The notes beneath the pieces were generated by a model that ran no database searches, had not been told where the DNA came from, and was given only the letters and a program-made list of their open reading frames with translations. DNA of 64,000 nucleotides from the NCBI RefSeq assembly GCF_000421165.1, contig NZ_ATWI01000010.1, positions 310,001 through 374,000 of the forward strand, in the 5' to 3' direction. This stretch comes from Marinobacter daepoensis DSM 16072. Lineage in GTDB: Bacteria; Pseudomonadota; Gammaproteobacteria; Pseudomonadales; Oleiphilaceae. The position numbers were made by a program, and so were the translations under genes. Shown piece by piece: positions 28,453 to 38,319 of this stretch; position 1 is the first letter of the stretch, and each line of letters starts with the position of its first letter.

Positions 28453-28644
28453 ATGCAGCTTGGGTTAGTGCGCCGCTTGGTTCTGGCGTTCCCGGTATTA
28501 TTGGTGCTGATGGTGTCCGGATGTGGTCAGAAAGGGCCTTTGTACCGTGAGGTGCCTGAGTCTGTCGTAACGCCGGAGACTTCGATGGCCAGTGAAACCG
28601 TGGCGAACGAGGGTCGGGCCAGCGAGCACGACGACCAGCCCTGA
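28453..28644 (+). CDS. lptM: LptM (YifL) small lipoprotein
   Basis: Small outer-membrane lipoprotein that helps LptD mature within the LPS translocon. The signature VSGCGQKGPLY, a lipobox followed by G-Q-K-G-P-L-Y, is diagnostic. From the ATG at 28453 (AGGGG with good spacing) the protein has 63 residues; two earlier Met codons lack suitable ribosome spacing. The tail is acidic and disordered. It directly precedes lysA, as in many gammaproteobacteria. Confidence 0.9.
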   Translation: MQLGLVRRLVLAFPVLLVLMVSGCGQKGPLYREVPESVVTPETSMASETVANEGRASEHDDQP

Positions 28645-28681
28645 GCCAGCCCCCTAACGATCAGAATCATTCAGGAACCGC

Positions 28682-29932
28682 ATGGATCATTTCAATTACC
28701 GTAACGGTGAACTCTACGCCGAAAACATCGCCGTTGCCGACATCGCCGAGCGTTTTGGTACGCCGGCCTACGTATACTCCCGGGCAACGCTGGAGCGTCA
28801 TTACCGGGCTTACGATGAGGCCCTGGCAGGTCGTCCGCATTTGGTTTGCTACGCTGTTAAAGCCAACAGCAACCTGGCCGTTCTCAATGTGCTGGCCCGG
28901 CTCGGGGCTGGTTTTGATATTGTCTCTGCCGGAGAACTTGAGCGAGTGTTGCGCGCCGGCGGTGACGCCACCAAGGTAGTGTTCTCAGGCGTTGGCAAAC
29001 AAGAGTGGGAAATGAAGCGGGCGCTGGAGGCCGGTGTTCGCTGCTTCAATGTGGAGTCTGACACAGAGCTGGATCGCCTGAACAAGGTTGCGGGTGAGTT
29101 GGGTGTCAGGGCGCCGGTGTCTCTGCGTGTCAATCCCGACGTTGATGCGGGAACCCATCCCTACATTTCCACAGGGTTGAAAGAGAACAAGTTTGGAATT
29201 GATATTGCTGAGGCTCCCGCCGTTTATGCGCGGGCGGCCAGCCTTCCCCATCTGGATATCCAGGGGGTGGATTGCCACATCGGATCGCAACTGACGTCGG
29301 TGTCTCCTTTCCTCGATGCTCTGGATCGGGTGCTGGCCTTGATCGATACGCTGGCGGAGCAGGGGGTTCATATCCGGCATCTCGACATGGGCGGCGGCCT
29401 TGGAGTCACTTATCAGGATGAAACCCCGCCACAGCCCTCCGATTACGTCCAGGCGCTGGCAGAGCGCCTGGGTAACCGGGAGCTGGAACTGGTCCTTGAG
29501 CCCGGTCGTTCCATCGCCGCCAACGCGGGTATTTTGCTGACCCGGGTCGAATTCCTTAAATGTACCGAACACCGGAATTTCGCGATTATCGATGCGGCCA
29601 TGAATGACCTGATCCGTCCCGCGCTATACAGTGCCTGGCAGGCCATCATTCCCGTTCGGCCCCGGCAGGACGGTGAAGAAAAATCCTGGGATCTGGTTGG
29701 GCCGGTCTGTGAAACCGGCGATTTTCTGGGCAAGGATCGTTTGTTGCGACTGGATGCAGGTGATCTGCTGGCGGTTCGTTCTGCCGGTGCATACGGCTTT
29801 GTGATGGCCTCCAACTACAATACCCGTAACCGGCCACCGGAGTTGATGGTGGATGGTGATCAGGTGCATGTCGTCAGACGGCGTGAGACCCTGGATGATC
29901 AGCTGGCGCCGGAAAGCTGCCTGCCGGAATGA
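28682..29932 (+). CDS. lysA: Diaminopimelate decarboxylase
   Basis: PLP enzyme making lysine from meso-diaminopimelate. The 416-residue protein has the PLP lysine K60 in CYAVKANSN, a glycine-rich phosphate site in [15 protein letters not shown] and the C-terminal [11 protein letters not shown] motif with catalytic Cys. AGGAACCGC precedes the ATG. The dapF frame overlaps its end, so lysA-dapF are coupled steps on the same metabolite. Confidence 0.97.
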   Translation: MDHFNYRNGELYAENIAVADIAERFGTPAYVYSRATLERHYRAYDEALAGRPHLVCYAVKANSNLAVLNVLARLGAGFDIVSAGELERVLRAGGDATKVVFSGVGKQEWEMKRALEAGVRCFNVESDTELDRLNKVAGELGVRAPVSLRVNPDVDAGTHPYISTGLKENKFGIDIAEAPAVYARAASLPHLDIQGVDCHIGSQLTSVSPFLDALDRVLALIDTLAEQGVHIRHLDMGGGLGVTYQDETPPQPSDYVQALAERLGNRELELVLEPGRSIAANAGILLTRVEFLKCTEHRNFAIIDAAMNDLIRPALYSAWQAIIPVRPRQDGEEKSWDLVGPVCETGDFLGKDRLLRLDAGDLLAVRSAGAYGFVMASNYNTRNRPPELMVDGDQVHVVRRRETLDDQLAPESCLPE

Positions 29933-29979
29933 GCGGGGAAAACGAGATGTCTCAGCAAAAACGTGGCCAGGGTCCGATC

Positions 29980-30873
29980 ATGCGGTTCACCAAAATGCAT
30001 GGGCTTGGCAACGATTTTATGGTGGTGGACGCGATCAGTCAGCCGTTTCGCCTGAGCACTGACACCATCCGGGAACTGGCTGACCGTCATTTAGGCGTTG
30101 GGTTTGATCAGTTGCTGGTGGTGGAGCCACCGGGATTACCGGACGTGGATTTCCGCTACCGTATATTCAATGCCGACGGCTCCGAGGTGGAACAGTGTGG
30201 TAACGGTGCCCGCTGCTTTGCGCGCTTTGTCCGGGATCAACGGTTGACGAACAAGCGGGTCATCCGTGTGCAGACGGCGAAAGGGGTCATTGAGCTGAAG
30301 ATTGGCCGGGACGGTCTGGTTGCGGTCAACATGGGCGTTCCAGAGCTGAATCCCCCCGCCATTCCGTTTGCGGCTGATCGGCGTAAAAACGTCTACACCG
30401 TGGACGTGAACGACCAGATGGCGGAGCTGTCGGCGATTTCCATGGGAAATCCTCACGGTGTGCTGGTGGTCGAGAACGTCGACACGGCGCCGGTGGAGAC
30501 TTTGGGGCCTTTGCTGGAGCGGCACCCGCGGTTTCCTGCCAGGGCGAATATTGGGTTTCTGCAGGTGATTGATCGCCGTCATGCCCGGCTGCGTGTCTTT
30601 GAGCGAGGGTCGGGTGAAACGCTGGCGTGTGGCAGCGGAGCCTGTGCGGCGGTGGTGGCGGGTTGCCTCCGGGGCCTGCTGGACGCCAGGGTGGAGGTTG
30701 AGCTTCGTGGCGGCCGACTGCTCATTGAATGGCAGGGTGAGGGTGCCCCTGTTATGATGGAAGGCCCTGCTACCACCGTATTTGAAGGCCAGTTGCGGTT
30801 GCCGGGGGAGAGTCAGCCCCGGCGCCGGAGAAGTGCCCGTCCGAACACCCGTCCTCATAAAAACGGGGCCTGA
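29980..30873 (+). CDS. dapF: Diaminopimelate epimerase
   Basis: Interconverts LL- and meso-diaminopimelate for lysine and peptidoglycan. From the ATG at 29980 the protein has 297 residues and begins [17 protein letters not shown], the family N-terminus. The two catalytic cysteines are C73 in QCGNGARC and C217 in ACGSGACA. A 20-residue basic tail follows the usual end. The frame is open to an ATG at 29929 that overlaps the lysA stop and to one at 29947 with GGGGAAAACGAG upstream; either could add a short extension. Confidence 0.94.
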   Translation: MRFTKMHGLGNDFMVVDAISQPFRLSTDTIRELADRHLGVGFDQLLVVEPPGLPDVDFRYRIFNADGSEVEQCGNGARCFARFVRDQRLTNKRVIRVQTAKGVIELKIGRDGLVAVNMGVPELNPPAIPFAADRRKNVYTVDVNDQMAELSAISMGNPHGVLVVENVDTAPVETLGPLLERHPRFPARANIGFLQVIDRRHARLRVFERGSGETLACGSGACAAVVAGCLRGLLDARVEVELRGGRLLIEWQGEGAPVMMEGPATTVFEGQLRLPGESQPRRRRSARPNTRPHKNGA

Positions 30874-30890
30874 ACAATCAGGAGAACACG

Positions 30891-31640
30891 ATGACAGAAC
30901 AAACGGCCCGCCAGAAGGCCGGCGAACTCACCAGGGAGCAGGTCGCGGATTATCTCAGGGCCAACCCCGACTTTTTTGTAGGCCAGGACGAGCTTTTGCG
31001 CAGCCTGACCTTACCCCATGACAGTGGTGCTGCCATCTCATTGGTGGAGCGTCAGGTGCACCTGTTCCGGGAGCAGCGTGACACCCTGCGGCGTGAGTTG
31101 GTTGAGCTGGTCTCGATCGCGCGTCACAACGACCGGCTGTTTGAGAAAAGCAAACGCCTGTTGATGCAGGTGATTGAGGCGCGGACGCTGCAGGATATGG
31201 CTGCTGCTATTGATGACAGCATTCGTGGTGATTTTGGCCTGGATGCCGCCTCGGTCCTTCTGTTCAGTGACCATGTGCCGGTTCAGTCTCAGGGCGCGTT
31301 GCATCTGGTCGGGAGTGCCGAGGCCCGCGAACGCCTGGGCAGTCTGCTGGAAGGGGAGCGCGCTGTGTGTGGCCAGTTCCGGGAGAGCCAGCGGGAATTC
31401 CTGTTCCCTGACCGGGACGAACCGATCGCCTCGGTGGCGCTTGTGCCGCTGCGTCACGACGGGCTGGTTGGCCTGTTTGCGGTCGGTAGTTGCGAGCCTG
31501 GTTATTTTGACCAGAGCATGGGGTCCCTGTTTCTGAGTTACATCAGTGATACGCTGAGTCGCCTGTTGCCACCGATGCTCAAACGCTATGGCACGGGGGC
31601 TCTGGTTGCGGATCTGACCGTGGAGACCGGCCAGGGGTGA
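30891..31640 (+). CDS. DUF484 family protein
   Basis: GAF-like cytosolic protein of 249 residues. The N-terminal segment VADYLRANPDFFVGQDELLRSL and the following LVERQVHLFREQRDTLRREL helix are the DUF484 hallmark. A regulatory ligand-binding role is often assumed but unproven. It always sits between dapF and xerC in this lineage; the xerC start overlaps its stop. Confidence 0.9.
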   Translation: MTEQTARQKAGELTREQVADYLRANPDFFVGQDELLRSLTLPHDSGAAISLVERQVHLFREQRDTLRRELVELVSIARHNDRLFEKSKRLLMQVIEARTLQDMAAAIDDSIRGDFGLDAASVLLFSDHVPVQSQGALHLVGSAEARERLGSLLEGERAVCGQFRESQREFLFPDRDEPIASVALVPLRHDGLVGLFAVGSCEPGYFDQSMGSLFLSYISDTLSRLLPPMLKRYGTGALVADLTVETGQG

Positions 31641-32614
31641 GTGAGGCCAGCGGAGTGCACGACGTCCCGGCGAACCTGTCGGCAGCGTTGAGCTACTTCG
31701 TGCGTCACCTGCGTTCGGAAAAACGGCATTCACCACGGACGTGTGAGCACTACCAGCGCGATCTTCAGCGCCTGGCGTTGTGGCTGACGGAGAGCGAGTT
31801 ACGTGACTGGGCGGAGCTTTCTTCTCATGATATCCGGCGTTACGTTGCCCGGCTGAGCCGTGATGGTCTTGGTGGGCGGAGTATCGCCCGGCATCTATCC
31901 GCCATTCGCCGCTTCTATCAGTATCTTCTCAGGGAAGGCCTGGCCAGGGACAATCCGGCTCTGGACATTCGTGCCCCGCGAAGTGGGCGTCGTCTGCCCA
32001 GGGTCGCCGATGTGGATCAGATCAGCCAGGTACTGAATGCGCACCCGGACGACCCTTTGGACGTGCGGGATCTGGCGATCTTTGAGCTGATGTATTCCTC
32101 CGGGCTCCGGTTGGCGGAAGTCGCGGGTGCCGATCTCACGGCACTGGACATGAGCGCGGGTGAAATCCGGGTGCTGGGCAAGGGGAGCAAGGAGCGGGTA
32201 CTGCCCGTCGGAAGCAAAGCGCTGGCGGCCCTGAAGCGGTGGCTGGCCTGCCGGCCGGCAATGGTCTCGATGGCGACGGAAACCGCACTGTTTGTCAGCC
32301 AGCGTGGTACCCGCCTGAGCCGACGCAGCATCCAGAGCCGTCTGGCCCGCTGGGGCATTCTGCAAGGAGCCAGTCAACGGCTGCACCCCCATCTTCTGCG
32401 GCATTCCTTCGCCAGCCATATGCTGGAGTCCAGCGGAGATCTGAGGGCGGTACAGGAACTGTTGGGCCATGCGGACATCGCAACGACTCAAGTTTATACT
32501 CATCTTGACTTTCAACATCTTGCCCGGGTTTATGATCAGAGCCATCCCCGGGCTCGCCGACGAACGACAGATCGCACCGGGTGCGAAGCGGAAGAAGGTC
32601 GTTCCGGCCAATAA
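31637..32614 (+). CDS. xerC: Tyrosine recombinase XerC
   Basis: With XerD, resolves chromosome dimers at dif. The 325-residue protein has an N-terminal SAM-like core-binding domain (about 15-105) and a catalytic domain with R158, K182, H252, R255, H278 and nucleophile Y287. The GTG start overlaps the DUF484 stop by four bases. No dif-like site is seen in the window. Confidence 0.95.
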   Translation: MSEASGVHDVPANLSAALSYFVRHLRSEKRHSPRTCEHYQRDLQRLALWLTESELRDWAELSSHDIRRYVARLSRDGLGGRSIARHLSAIRRFYQYLLREGLARDNPALDIRAPRSGRRLPRVADVDQISQVLNAHPDDPLDVRDLAIFELMYSSGLRLAEVAGADLTALDMSAGEIRVLGKGSKERVLPVGSKALAALKRWLACRPAMVSMATETALFVSQRGTRLSRRSIQSRLARWGILQGASQRLHPHLLRHSFASHMLESSGDLRAVQELLGHADIATTQVYTHLDFQHLARVYDQSHPRARRRTTDRTGCEAEEGRSGQ

Positions 32615-32625
32615 GGGAGTGGTTC

Positions 32626-34011
32626 ATGGCATCTGATGATTCCTGGAAGGAAAAGTATTTCAGGGAACTGGAGGACGCTGAGCACCGGGAACAACAGTGG
32701 GAATCTGAACGTAACCTGCTGGAGAGAATGCTGGTGCGCACCAGCCTGGCCTCGGAGGGGCAGCGTCCGGATCTTGATACGCTGTTGGCTCAGTTGCGGA
32801 GTGATCTCCGAAAAAAGCGGTTTGATCTGCAGAGCTGGCGAGAGCTGCAGGACCAGATCGATCGCCAGATTGCCTTGCTGGATGAGCAGGGGCCGTCCCG
32901 GCCGGTCCCGGTTTCGCCCGGTACGGCGGAGCGTGAGACGGGGGGCGAAGCGGAACACCATATCCAGCGGTTGCGGATTGCCCGACGAATTGGCCAGCTT
33001 CTGGGGCAGTTGATACAGCAGGTGGCTTTCGAGCCCCCCACGGAAGCGGAAGCCCGCGCGCTGCAGCAAACCCTGCTGGCGAGCCAGGACTGGGAGGTGT
33101 TGCGTGAGGGGCTGAACCGGGTGGCTGACCTTGTGGTCGCCGCTATTACCCGAAGCCAGCGTGAATTTGAGGCATTTCTGAAACGTCTGGATGAACGCTT
33201 GCAGTCACTCCGTGAACATTTCGCCGAACAAAGCAACGCGCACTCTGGTCGGCAGGATGCCACTGAAACGCTCAACCGGGAAATTCGTTCGGAGTTGGAT
33301 CTGGTGGGGGATGATCTCCGGACCAGTGAGGATTTCCACTCCCTGAAACAGTCCGTGAGTCGCCGCCTGGAGTTCATTGGCAACGCTCTGGAAAAATTCC
33401 GGACCCGGGAACGTGAACGTGAGAGCACACTGACTCATCAGTTAGAGGCCATGCAGGAAAAAGTGGTTGCCATGGAGGCTCACTCGGAACAGATGCAGGC
33501 CCAGGTGCGTGAAGAGCGCCGGCGGGCCATGACGGATCTGCTTACGCAGCTTCCTAACCGTGAAGCCTGGCAGGAACGGTTGTCGTTCGAATACAACCGC
33601 TGGCTGCGTTACCAGAACCCACTGACCGTCGCCGTTCTGGATGTTGATCTGTTCAAGCGCATCAACGATTCCTACGGACACAAGGCCGGGGACCGGGTGC
33701 TTCAGCTGGTGGCCCGTGAAATGGGCGCACGATTACGCTCCACGGATTTTATTGCCCGGTTCGGGGGCGAGGAATTTGTCGTGCTGTTGCCAGAGACCCG
33801 GGCGGCAGATGCCTGTAAGGTGCTGGACGAGATCCGGGGGCACGTGGCCAGGCTACCTTTCCACTTCAGTGGCGATCCGGTCAGCATTACCTTTTCTGCC
33901 GGCGTGGCGGAATTCCGGGACAGTGATACTGAAGAATCGGTGTTCGACCGTGCTGACCGGGCGTTGTATCAGGCCAAGGAAGAGGGCCGGAATCGTGTGG
34001 TTACCATCTGA
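32626..34011 (+). CDS. GGDEF diguanylate cyclase
   Basis: Soluble c-di-GMP synthase. From the ATG at 32626 (AAGGGAG upstream) the protein has 461 residues. The first 290 or so are charged, coiled-coil-rich helices with no recognised sensor or membrane segment. The C-terminal GGDEF domain has the intact active site GGEEF at 380-384 and the inhibitory I-site R371-S-T-D374 exactly five residues earlier, so it should be active and product-inhibited. It starts 11 bases after the xerC stop and is probably in the same transcript. Confidence 0.9.
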   Translation: MASDDSWKEKYFRELEDAEHREQQWESERNLLERMLVRTSLASEGQRPDLDTLLAQLRSDLRKKRFDLQSWRELQDQIDRQIALLDEQGPSRPVPVSPGTAERETGGEAEHHIQRLRIARRIGQLLGQLIQQVAFEPPTEAEARALQQTLLASQDWEVLREGLNRVADLVVAAITRSQREFEAFLKRLDERLQSLREHFAEQSNAHSGRQDATETLNREIRSELDLVGDDLRTSEDFHSLKQSVSRRLEFIGNALEKFRTRERERESTLTHQLEAMQEKVVAMEAHSEQMQAQVREERRRAMTDLLTQLPNREAWQERLSFEYNRWLRYQNPLTVAVLDVDLFKRINDSYGHKAGDRVLQLVAREMGARLRSTDFIARFGGEEFVVLLPETRAADACKVLDEIRGHVARLPFHFSGDPVSITFSAGVAEFRDSDTEESVFDRADRALYQAKEEGRNRVVTI

Positions 34012-34019
34012 GTGCCCGC

Positions 34020-34253
34020 TCAGTGCCTGAGCAGGGCGTCCAGCTCATCAATCACTTCTGCCCAGTCGCTATCCTCTTCCAGCCCTTCTTCCAGAAAGTG
34101 AGACTGGCTCGCTGACCAGAACGGCGCATCCTGAAGGGCGATGTCGCTGGGCAATGGCGCGTACCGGGCAATAAAGCGTTCGATGTCGCCTTGCCCGGAC
34201 GGTAATCCCAGTTGTTCAAACAAGGTGCCCAGGCTGTGTTGGCTGGTGTCCAT
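34020..34253 (-). CDS. DUF2789 family small protein
   Basis: Protein of 77 residues starting MDTSQHSLGTLFEQLGLP, the DUF2789 N-terminus. It is acidic and helical, ending in a Glu/Asp-rich helix. A GGAGG site lies eight bases before the ATG at 34253; the longer frame to 34319 lacks one. Function is unknown. It converges on the GGDEF gene and is divergent from the sensor kinase gene. Confidence 0.85.
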   Translation of the reverse strand: MDTSQHSLGTLFEQLGLPSGQGDIERFIARYAPLPSDIALQDAPFWSASQSHFLEEGLEEDSDWAEVIDELDALLRH

Positions 34254-34349
34254 TGTACTGTCCTCCCATCCGATCAAGAGCAAAATGCAATTCTGCCGTT
34301 TTGCAGGTATCGTTTCCATGAAATGTAGTGGACCCGCCGAGGATATCCA

Positions 34350-37115
34350 GTGAAGTCTCGTTCAGCGATCATGTTTTGCCTGTTGTACCTGCTGTTTCAG
34401 GGAGTGGCGTTGGCGGATCCACCTCAGGCATCGCCTGCCCCTGTGCTTGGGGTTGAGGATCTGCGCTGGCTGTCTGAACAGAAGGGATTTAATGTCGGCG
34501 TGCGGCATACTCAGGTGCCTCTGGTGTTTGATACCGGGGAAGGCCGGATGGCGGGTATCTGGGTGGACTATCTTAATCGGCTGTCCACCAAGCTGGGGTT
34601 GCCTATAGAGCCGTTCCAGATGAACCGCACACTGGCGGAAACGCCCGAACCCGATGTGATCCTGACCACCCGGTTACCCGGAGCCCCGGTTATTCCCGGT
34701 GTCAGGCATACGGCACCGCTGATGACATTGACCTATGGAGTGTTTGTTAATGCAGGTGATGCCGGCATCCGGAACCTGACGGATCTTGAGTCGGCAAAAG
34801 TCGTGATCGTAGGGGATGATCCCAACCAGTTTCCGCTGCTGGACCCGGTGGAAAACTTCACCCCCGTGCCGGTCTCGAATCTGGGGGAGGCGGTCAGCCG
34901 GGTGATGTCCGGAGAAGCCGATGCGTTTCTCGGGCCGGTTCCAGTGGTGTCGGACTACCTGGAATCGGCCATGATCAATGGCGTTGGGCTGGCGGTACTG
35001 CTGGACCGCCGCCCAGTGGATGTGGTGCTGCAGGTGCCGGTGGACAAGGAACGCCTGTTTCGGGTTTTTGACCGAACGGTGACGGCGCTGTCCCATCAGG
35101 AACATCGAAACATACGTCAGTCCTGGCTGGCGGGTGAGACGCCTGAGATTCAGAGCCGGAACGTAGTCCTGACTGCCAGTGAACTGGACTGGTTGGCCAA
35201 TAATGCCGGAATAACGGTCGGGCTCCGTCCGGATTGGCCGCCGTTTGAGTTTGAGCAGGATGGCCGGCCTGCGGGCCTGGTGGCCGATCTCCTCAACCGC
35301 CTGGAAAAGGATCTGGGCATTCGTTTTCAGAGAGAGGTGGTGAGCAGTCGCGCCAGTGCGGAGGAACAACTGAAATCGGGGGAGTTGAGCATCCTTCCGG
35401 GGATGTCGAGAACGCCCCGCACCGAACAGACTTTTCTGTTTACCCGCGCTTATGTCAATGTGCCGATTGCCCTGGCGATCCGCGATACTGGCCGCTTTAT
35501 CGGCGATCTGCGTGAACTCCGTGACGAACGCGTGGGCGTGGTGAACCGTCAGGCCAGCCATGACTACCTGCTGATTAATCACCCCAACCTTGATCTCTAT
35601 CCTCAACAGACGGTAGAAGACGGACTGCTGGCCCTGTCCAATGGTGATCTGGATGTGATGGTGACCCACATTCCCGCTGTGAGTTACACCGTTGCGCGAC
35701 TGGGACTGTCAAACCTGAGAATCACCAGTATTACGCCTTACCAGTATGACTTGCGACTGGCGGTGAATCCGGATAACCCGGAACTGCATCGTATCCTCAA
35801 CAAGGCGCTGGGTAGCTTGCCGCCCTCGGAGACCGAGGCCATCTATAACCGCTGGATTCACCTGGATATTGAGCAGGCCGCGGATTACACCGTGGTTCGG
35901 CGGATCATCCTGATCGCCATCGTCGTGGTGCTGATCTTCCTCTACTGGAACCGGAAGCTGTCGCTGGAAGTGGATGAACGCATCCGCTCAGAGAACGCCT
36001 TGCGACGAAGTGAGGATGAGTTGCGAGCCGCCAAACTTGAAGCGGAACGGCTCGCGCGGGAGGCCGAGGCGGCCAGTCGTACCAAGAGTGAGTTCCTGGC
36101 CAACATGTCGCATGAGATCCGGACGCCGATGAATGCGGTGATCGGGTACAGTGATCTGCTTTACAACTCGGTGACGGATCCCCAGCAGCGAAACTATCTG
36201 AATGCGATTCGCGCAGGCAGCCGAAGCCTGCTGATGCTGATCAACGATATTCTCGATCTGTCCCGGATTGAGGCGGGAAAAATGCGTCTCGACTTCGGCC
36301 CGGTGTCCGTGCGGCGTCTTCTGAGCGATGTTCGCCATATCTTTGATCTGAGGGCGACCGAACAGGGGATCACGTTGGAAGTGAGTGTGGTTTCAGGTAT
36401 GCCGTCGGCGATGATGCTGGATGAAACCCGTTTGCGACAGGTGTTGTTCAATCTGGTGGGCAACGCGATCAAGTTTACCCACGACGGTGGCGTGACGGTG
36501 CGGGCGGTTGCGGAAGCGTTGGGGGAGCCGATTGATGACGCCCCGGACGTTTGTTATTACCGGCTCGAGGTCACGGTCTCCGATACCGGGATTGGTATTG
36601 CCCCGGATCAGCAGGAGCGCATCTTTGATGCCTTCGAACAGCAGGAAGGACAAAGCTCCCGTCGCTACGGCGGCACCGGTCTCGGGCTGGCAATCAGCCG
36701 GAAACTGGTTGAAATGATGGGTGGAGAGCTGACGGTGGAGAGTGAGGCCAACGTCGGCTCCACCTTCCACGTGGTGCTGCCGAGGGTAGAGGCGAGCGTT
36801 GAGCAGGTCGATGATGACGGCGCACCCGAGGAGTCCGAACGGCTTCTGGCCCAGACCATGAGCATGCATGAGCGTGGCTGGCTGCGGGAGAAGCTGGCCG
36901 AAGACTTCGGTGATGAGTGGCAGGACGTGCGGGAAAGCGGGGACCCTGAGGAAATGAAGGATTTTGCGGTTAGGGTGATTGAATGGGGGCGCCGGCACCG
37001 GTCATCTTCGGTGACCCGTTATGGCGAAAAGCTGCTGGTTGATGTTGAAGCTTTCAACCTGGATGCGGTCAACACCGCTCTGGACACGTTCCCTCGCCTG
37101 CTTGGTCAGGATTAA
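34350..37115 (+). CDS. BvgS-like sensor histidine kinase, no receiver domain
   Basis: Sensor kinase of 921 residues with a signal peptide (1-22), two periplasmic SBP_bac_3 (venus-flytrap) domains (about 38-265 and 270-505), one transmembrane helix (about 516-536), a short coiled linker, HisKA with H588 in [13 protein letters not shown], and HATPase with N-box [11 protein letters not shown] and GTGLGLAIS. After the ATPase comes a tail of about 100 residues ([13 protein letters not shown] to the end). I know that tail type from hybrid kinases, where it follows a receiver domain; here no receiver is present. No response regulator gene is adjacent, so the partner is unknown. Confidence 0.88.
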   Translation: MKSRSAIMFCLLYLLFQGVALADPPQASPAPVLGVEDLRWLSEQKGFNVGVRHTQVPLVFDTGEGRMAGIWVDYLNRLSTKLGLPIEPFQMNRTLAETPEPDVILTTRLPGAPVIPGVRHTAPLMTLTYGVFVNAGDAGIRNLTDLESAKVVIVGDDPNQFPLLDPVENFTPVPVSNLGEAVSRVMSGEADAFLGPVPVVSDYLESAMINGVGLAVLLDRRPVDVVLQVPVDKERLFRVFDRTVTALSHQEHRNIRQSWLAGETPEIQSRNVVLTASELDWLANNAGITVGLRPDWPPFEFEQDGRPAGLVADLLNRLEKDLGIRFQREVVSSRASAEEQLKSGELSILPGMSRTPRTEQTFLFTRAYVNVPIALAIRDTGRFIGDLRELRDERVGVVNRQASHDYLLINHPNLDLYPQQTVEDGLLALSNGDLDVMVTHIPAVSYTVARLGLSNLRITSITPYQYDLRLAVNPDNPELHRILNKALGSLPPSETEAIYNRWIHLDIEQAADYTVVRRIILIAIVVVLIFLYWNRKLSLEVDERIRSENALRRSEDELRAAKLEAERLAREAEAASRTKSEFLANMSHEIRTPMNAVIGYSDLLYNSVTDPQQRNYLNAIRAGSRSLLMLINDILDLSRIEAGKMRLDFGPVSVRRLLSDVRHIFDLRATEQGITLEVSVVSGMPSAMMLDETRLRQVLFNLVGNAIKFTHDGGVTVRAVAEALGEPIDDAPDVCYYRLEVTVSDTGIGIAPDQQERIFDAFEQQEGQSSRRYGGTGLGLAISRKLVEMMGGELTVESEANVGSTFHVVLPRVEASVEQVDDDGAPEESERLLAQTMSMHERGWLREKLAEDFGDEWQDVRESGDPEEMKDFAVRVIEWGRRHRSSSVTRYGEKLLVDVEAFNLDAVNTALDTFPRLLGQD

Positions 37116-37124
37116 GGGGAGCGT

Positions 37125-37490
37125 TCAGAGGCAGTCGAACTGGGACTGGCGATCAAAAGCGACAGAGACCATGTCGTAGCCGGAATCGGACAGAGAGCGG
37201 ATCAGTTCACGGTCTTTCAGGAGCGTCATGCAGACTTTGTGTACGCTGGCCTGCAGTTGTTCGGAGGGCAGCTGCTGGTTTTGGAACCGGAAATCGACAA
37301 TCAGGTACTTTCGTTCAATCTGGGACTGAACGGGAATATCCTCTCGTTCGACGCTCTCGTACCCGATGTAGGTCGCCTCGTTGGCCTGGAAAACTCCGCT
37401 CATGAGCACATCAAGATTCTCGGCAGAGACCTGGGCCGATGCGCCGTATAGCGCCAGGCCAGTCAGTAAACTTGTGATGAGTGCGCGCAT
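37125..37490 (-). CDS. Small exported hypothetical protein
   Basis: From the ATG at 37490 (GGGAG upstream) the protein has 121 residues with a cleavable signal peptide ending near ASAQVSA. The mature part carries two cysteines (in HKVCMTLL and the last-but-one residue) that could form a disulfide. No family recognised. It converges on the sensor kinase gene, with nine bases between their ends. Confidence 0.7.
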   Translation of the reverse strand: MRALITSLLTGLALYGASAQVSAENLDVLMSGVFQANEATYIGYESVEREDIPVQSQIERKYLIVDFRFQNQQLPSEQLQASVHKVCMTLLKDRELIRSLSDSGYDMVSVAFDRQSQFDCL

Positions 37491-37722
37491 AGTGAACTCC
37501 CGAGGCAGGCTGAGGTACGTGTGTGACATCACGTAACGCTTGGTTACTTTTTATTGTTGCAGAGTGTTGGCGGTTTTTCCTCCTGCCAGCAGAGAATTTT
37601 TCAATTGTTTGCAATACTGAAATAATATCCGGATGGTAAGCCGCGGCGGTGGTTTAGGCCTGTAGCGCCCCGTGATTTCCGTTATGATTGGACAACAGTT
37701 GTTGTAAAGCAGAGGGATAGCC

Positions 37723-38319
37723 ATGTATCAGCTTGTGTTCAGAGGCGAGTGCACCCCAGGCACCACCCAGGAAGTCGCCCGAAACAATGCCCGGGCACTG
37801 TTCAAGGCCAGTGTGGAACAACTGGACCGGATGTTCAGTGGTCAGCCGGTGGTTATCCGCAACAAGCTTGAGCAGGAACAAGCTGAGAAATACCTGGCGG
37901 TTCTGAAGAAGCACGGGATGGTTGTTTACGTTCAGCCGATGCCCGGAACTGAACCCGCCAAAGTGTCCCCTGCTCCGGAGGCACCGTCCCGGCCAGCACC
38001 TGCCGCCCCCCGTGAGTCGGCCGGTCCTGAGACGGCAGCGGCTGGCCCGGCACCTTCGGTTGAGCCCGGCGACCGGCTGCCCGTGGCCGGAGAAAAAGTA
38101 GATGATATTCTCGCCGGTTCCGGGTTGAGTCTGGACCCGGTTGGGGTGACCCTGGTGGAACATGAAGACGTTGAAGCGCCGATGTTCGAGCACCTGGATG
38201 ACTGGACTCTGGCGCCGGCCGGCAGCGATCTGGGTGTGGAACGTGACGTGCCGCCGCCCATTGTTCCGGATACCTCACACCTGTCTCTGGCTGACGATGA
38301 TTCCAAGTCGAGTTCGTAA
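37723..38319 (+). CDS. Hypothetical protein with small N-terminal domain and Pro/Ala linker
   Basis: A 198-residue soluble protein. Residues 1-75 (MYQLVFRGECTPGTTQEV, then LDRMFSGQPVVIRNKLE and a Y-x-x-x-L-x-x-x-G helix) resemble a small alpha/beta domain that I recall at the N-terminus of varied gammaproteobacterial proteins, without a firm name. A Pro/Ala/Glu-rich segment (about 75-115) and an acidic tail follow. No membrane segment. The 3' end overlaps the start of the patatin gene by about 23 bases. Confidence 0.7.
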   Translation: MYQLVFRGECTPGTTQEVARNNARALFKASVEQLDRMFSGQPVVIRNKLEQEQAEKYLAVLKKHGMVVYVQPMPGTEPAKVSPAPEAPSRPAPAAPRESAGPETAAAGPAPSVEPGDRLPVAGEKVDDILAGSGLSLDPVGVTLVEHEDVEAPMFEHLDDWTLAPAGSDLGVERDVPPPIVPDTSHLSLADDDSKSSS

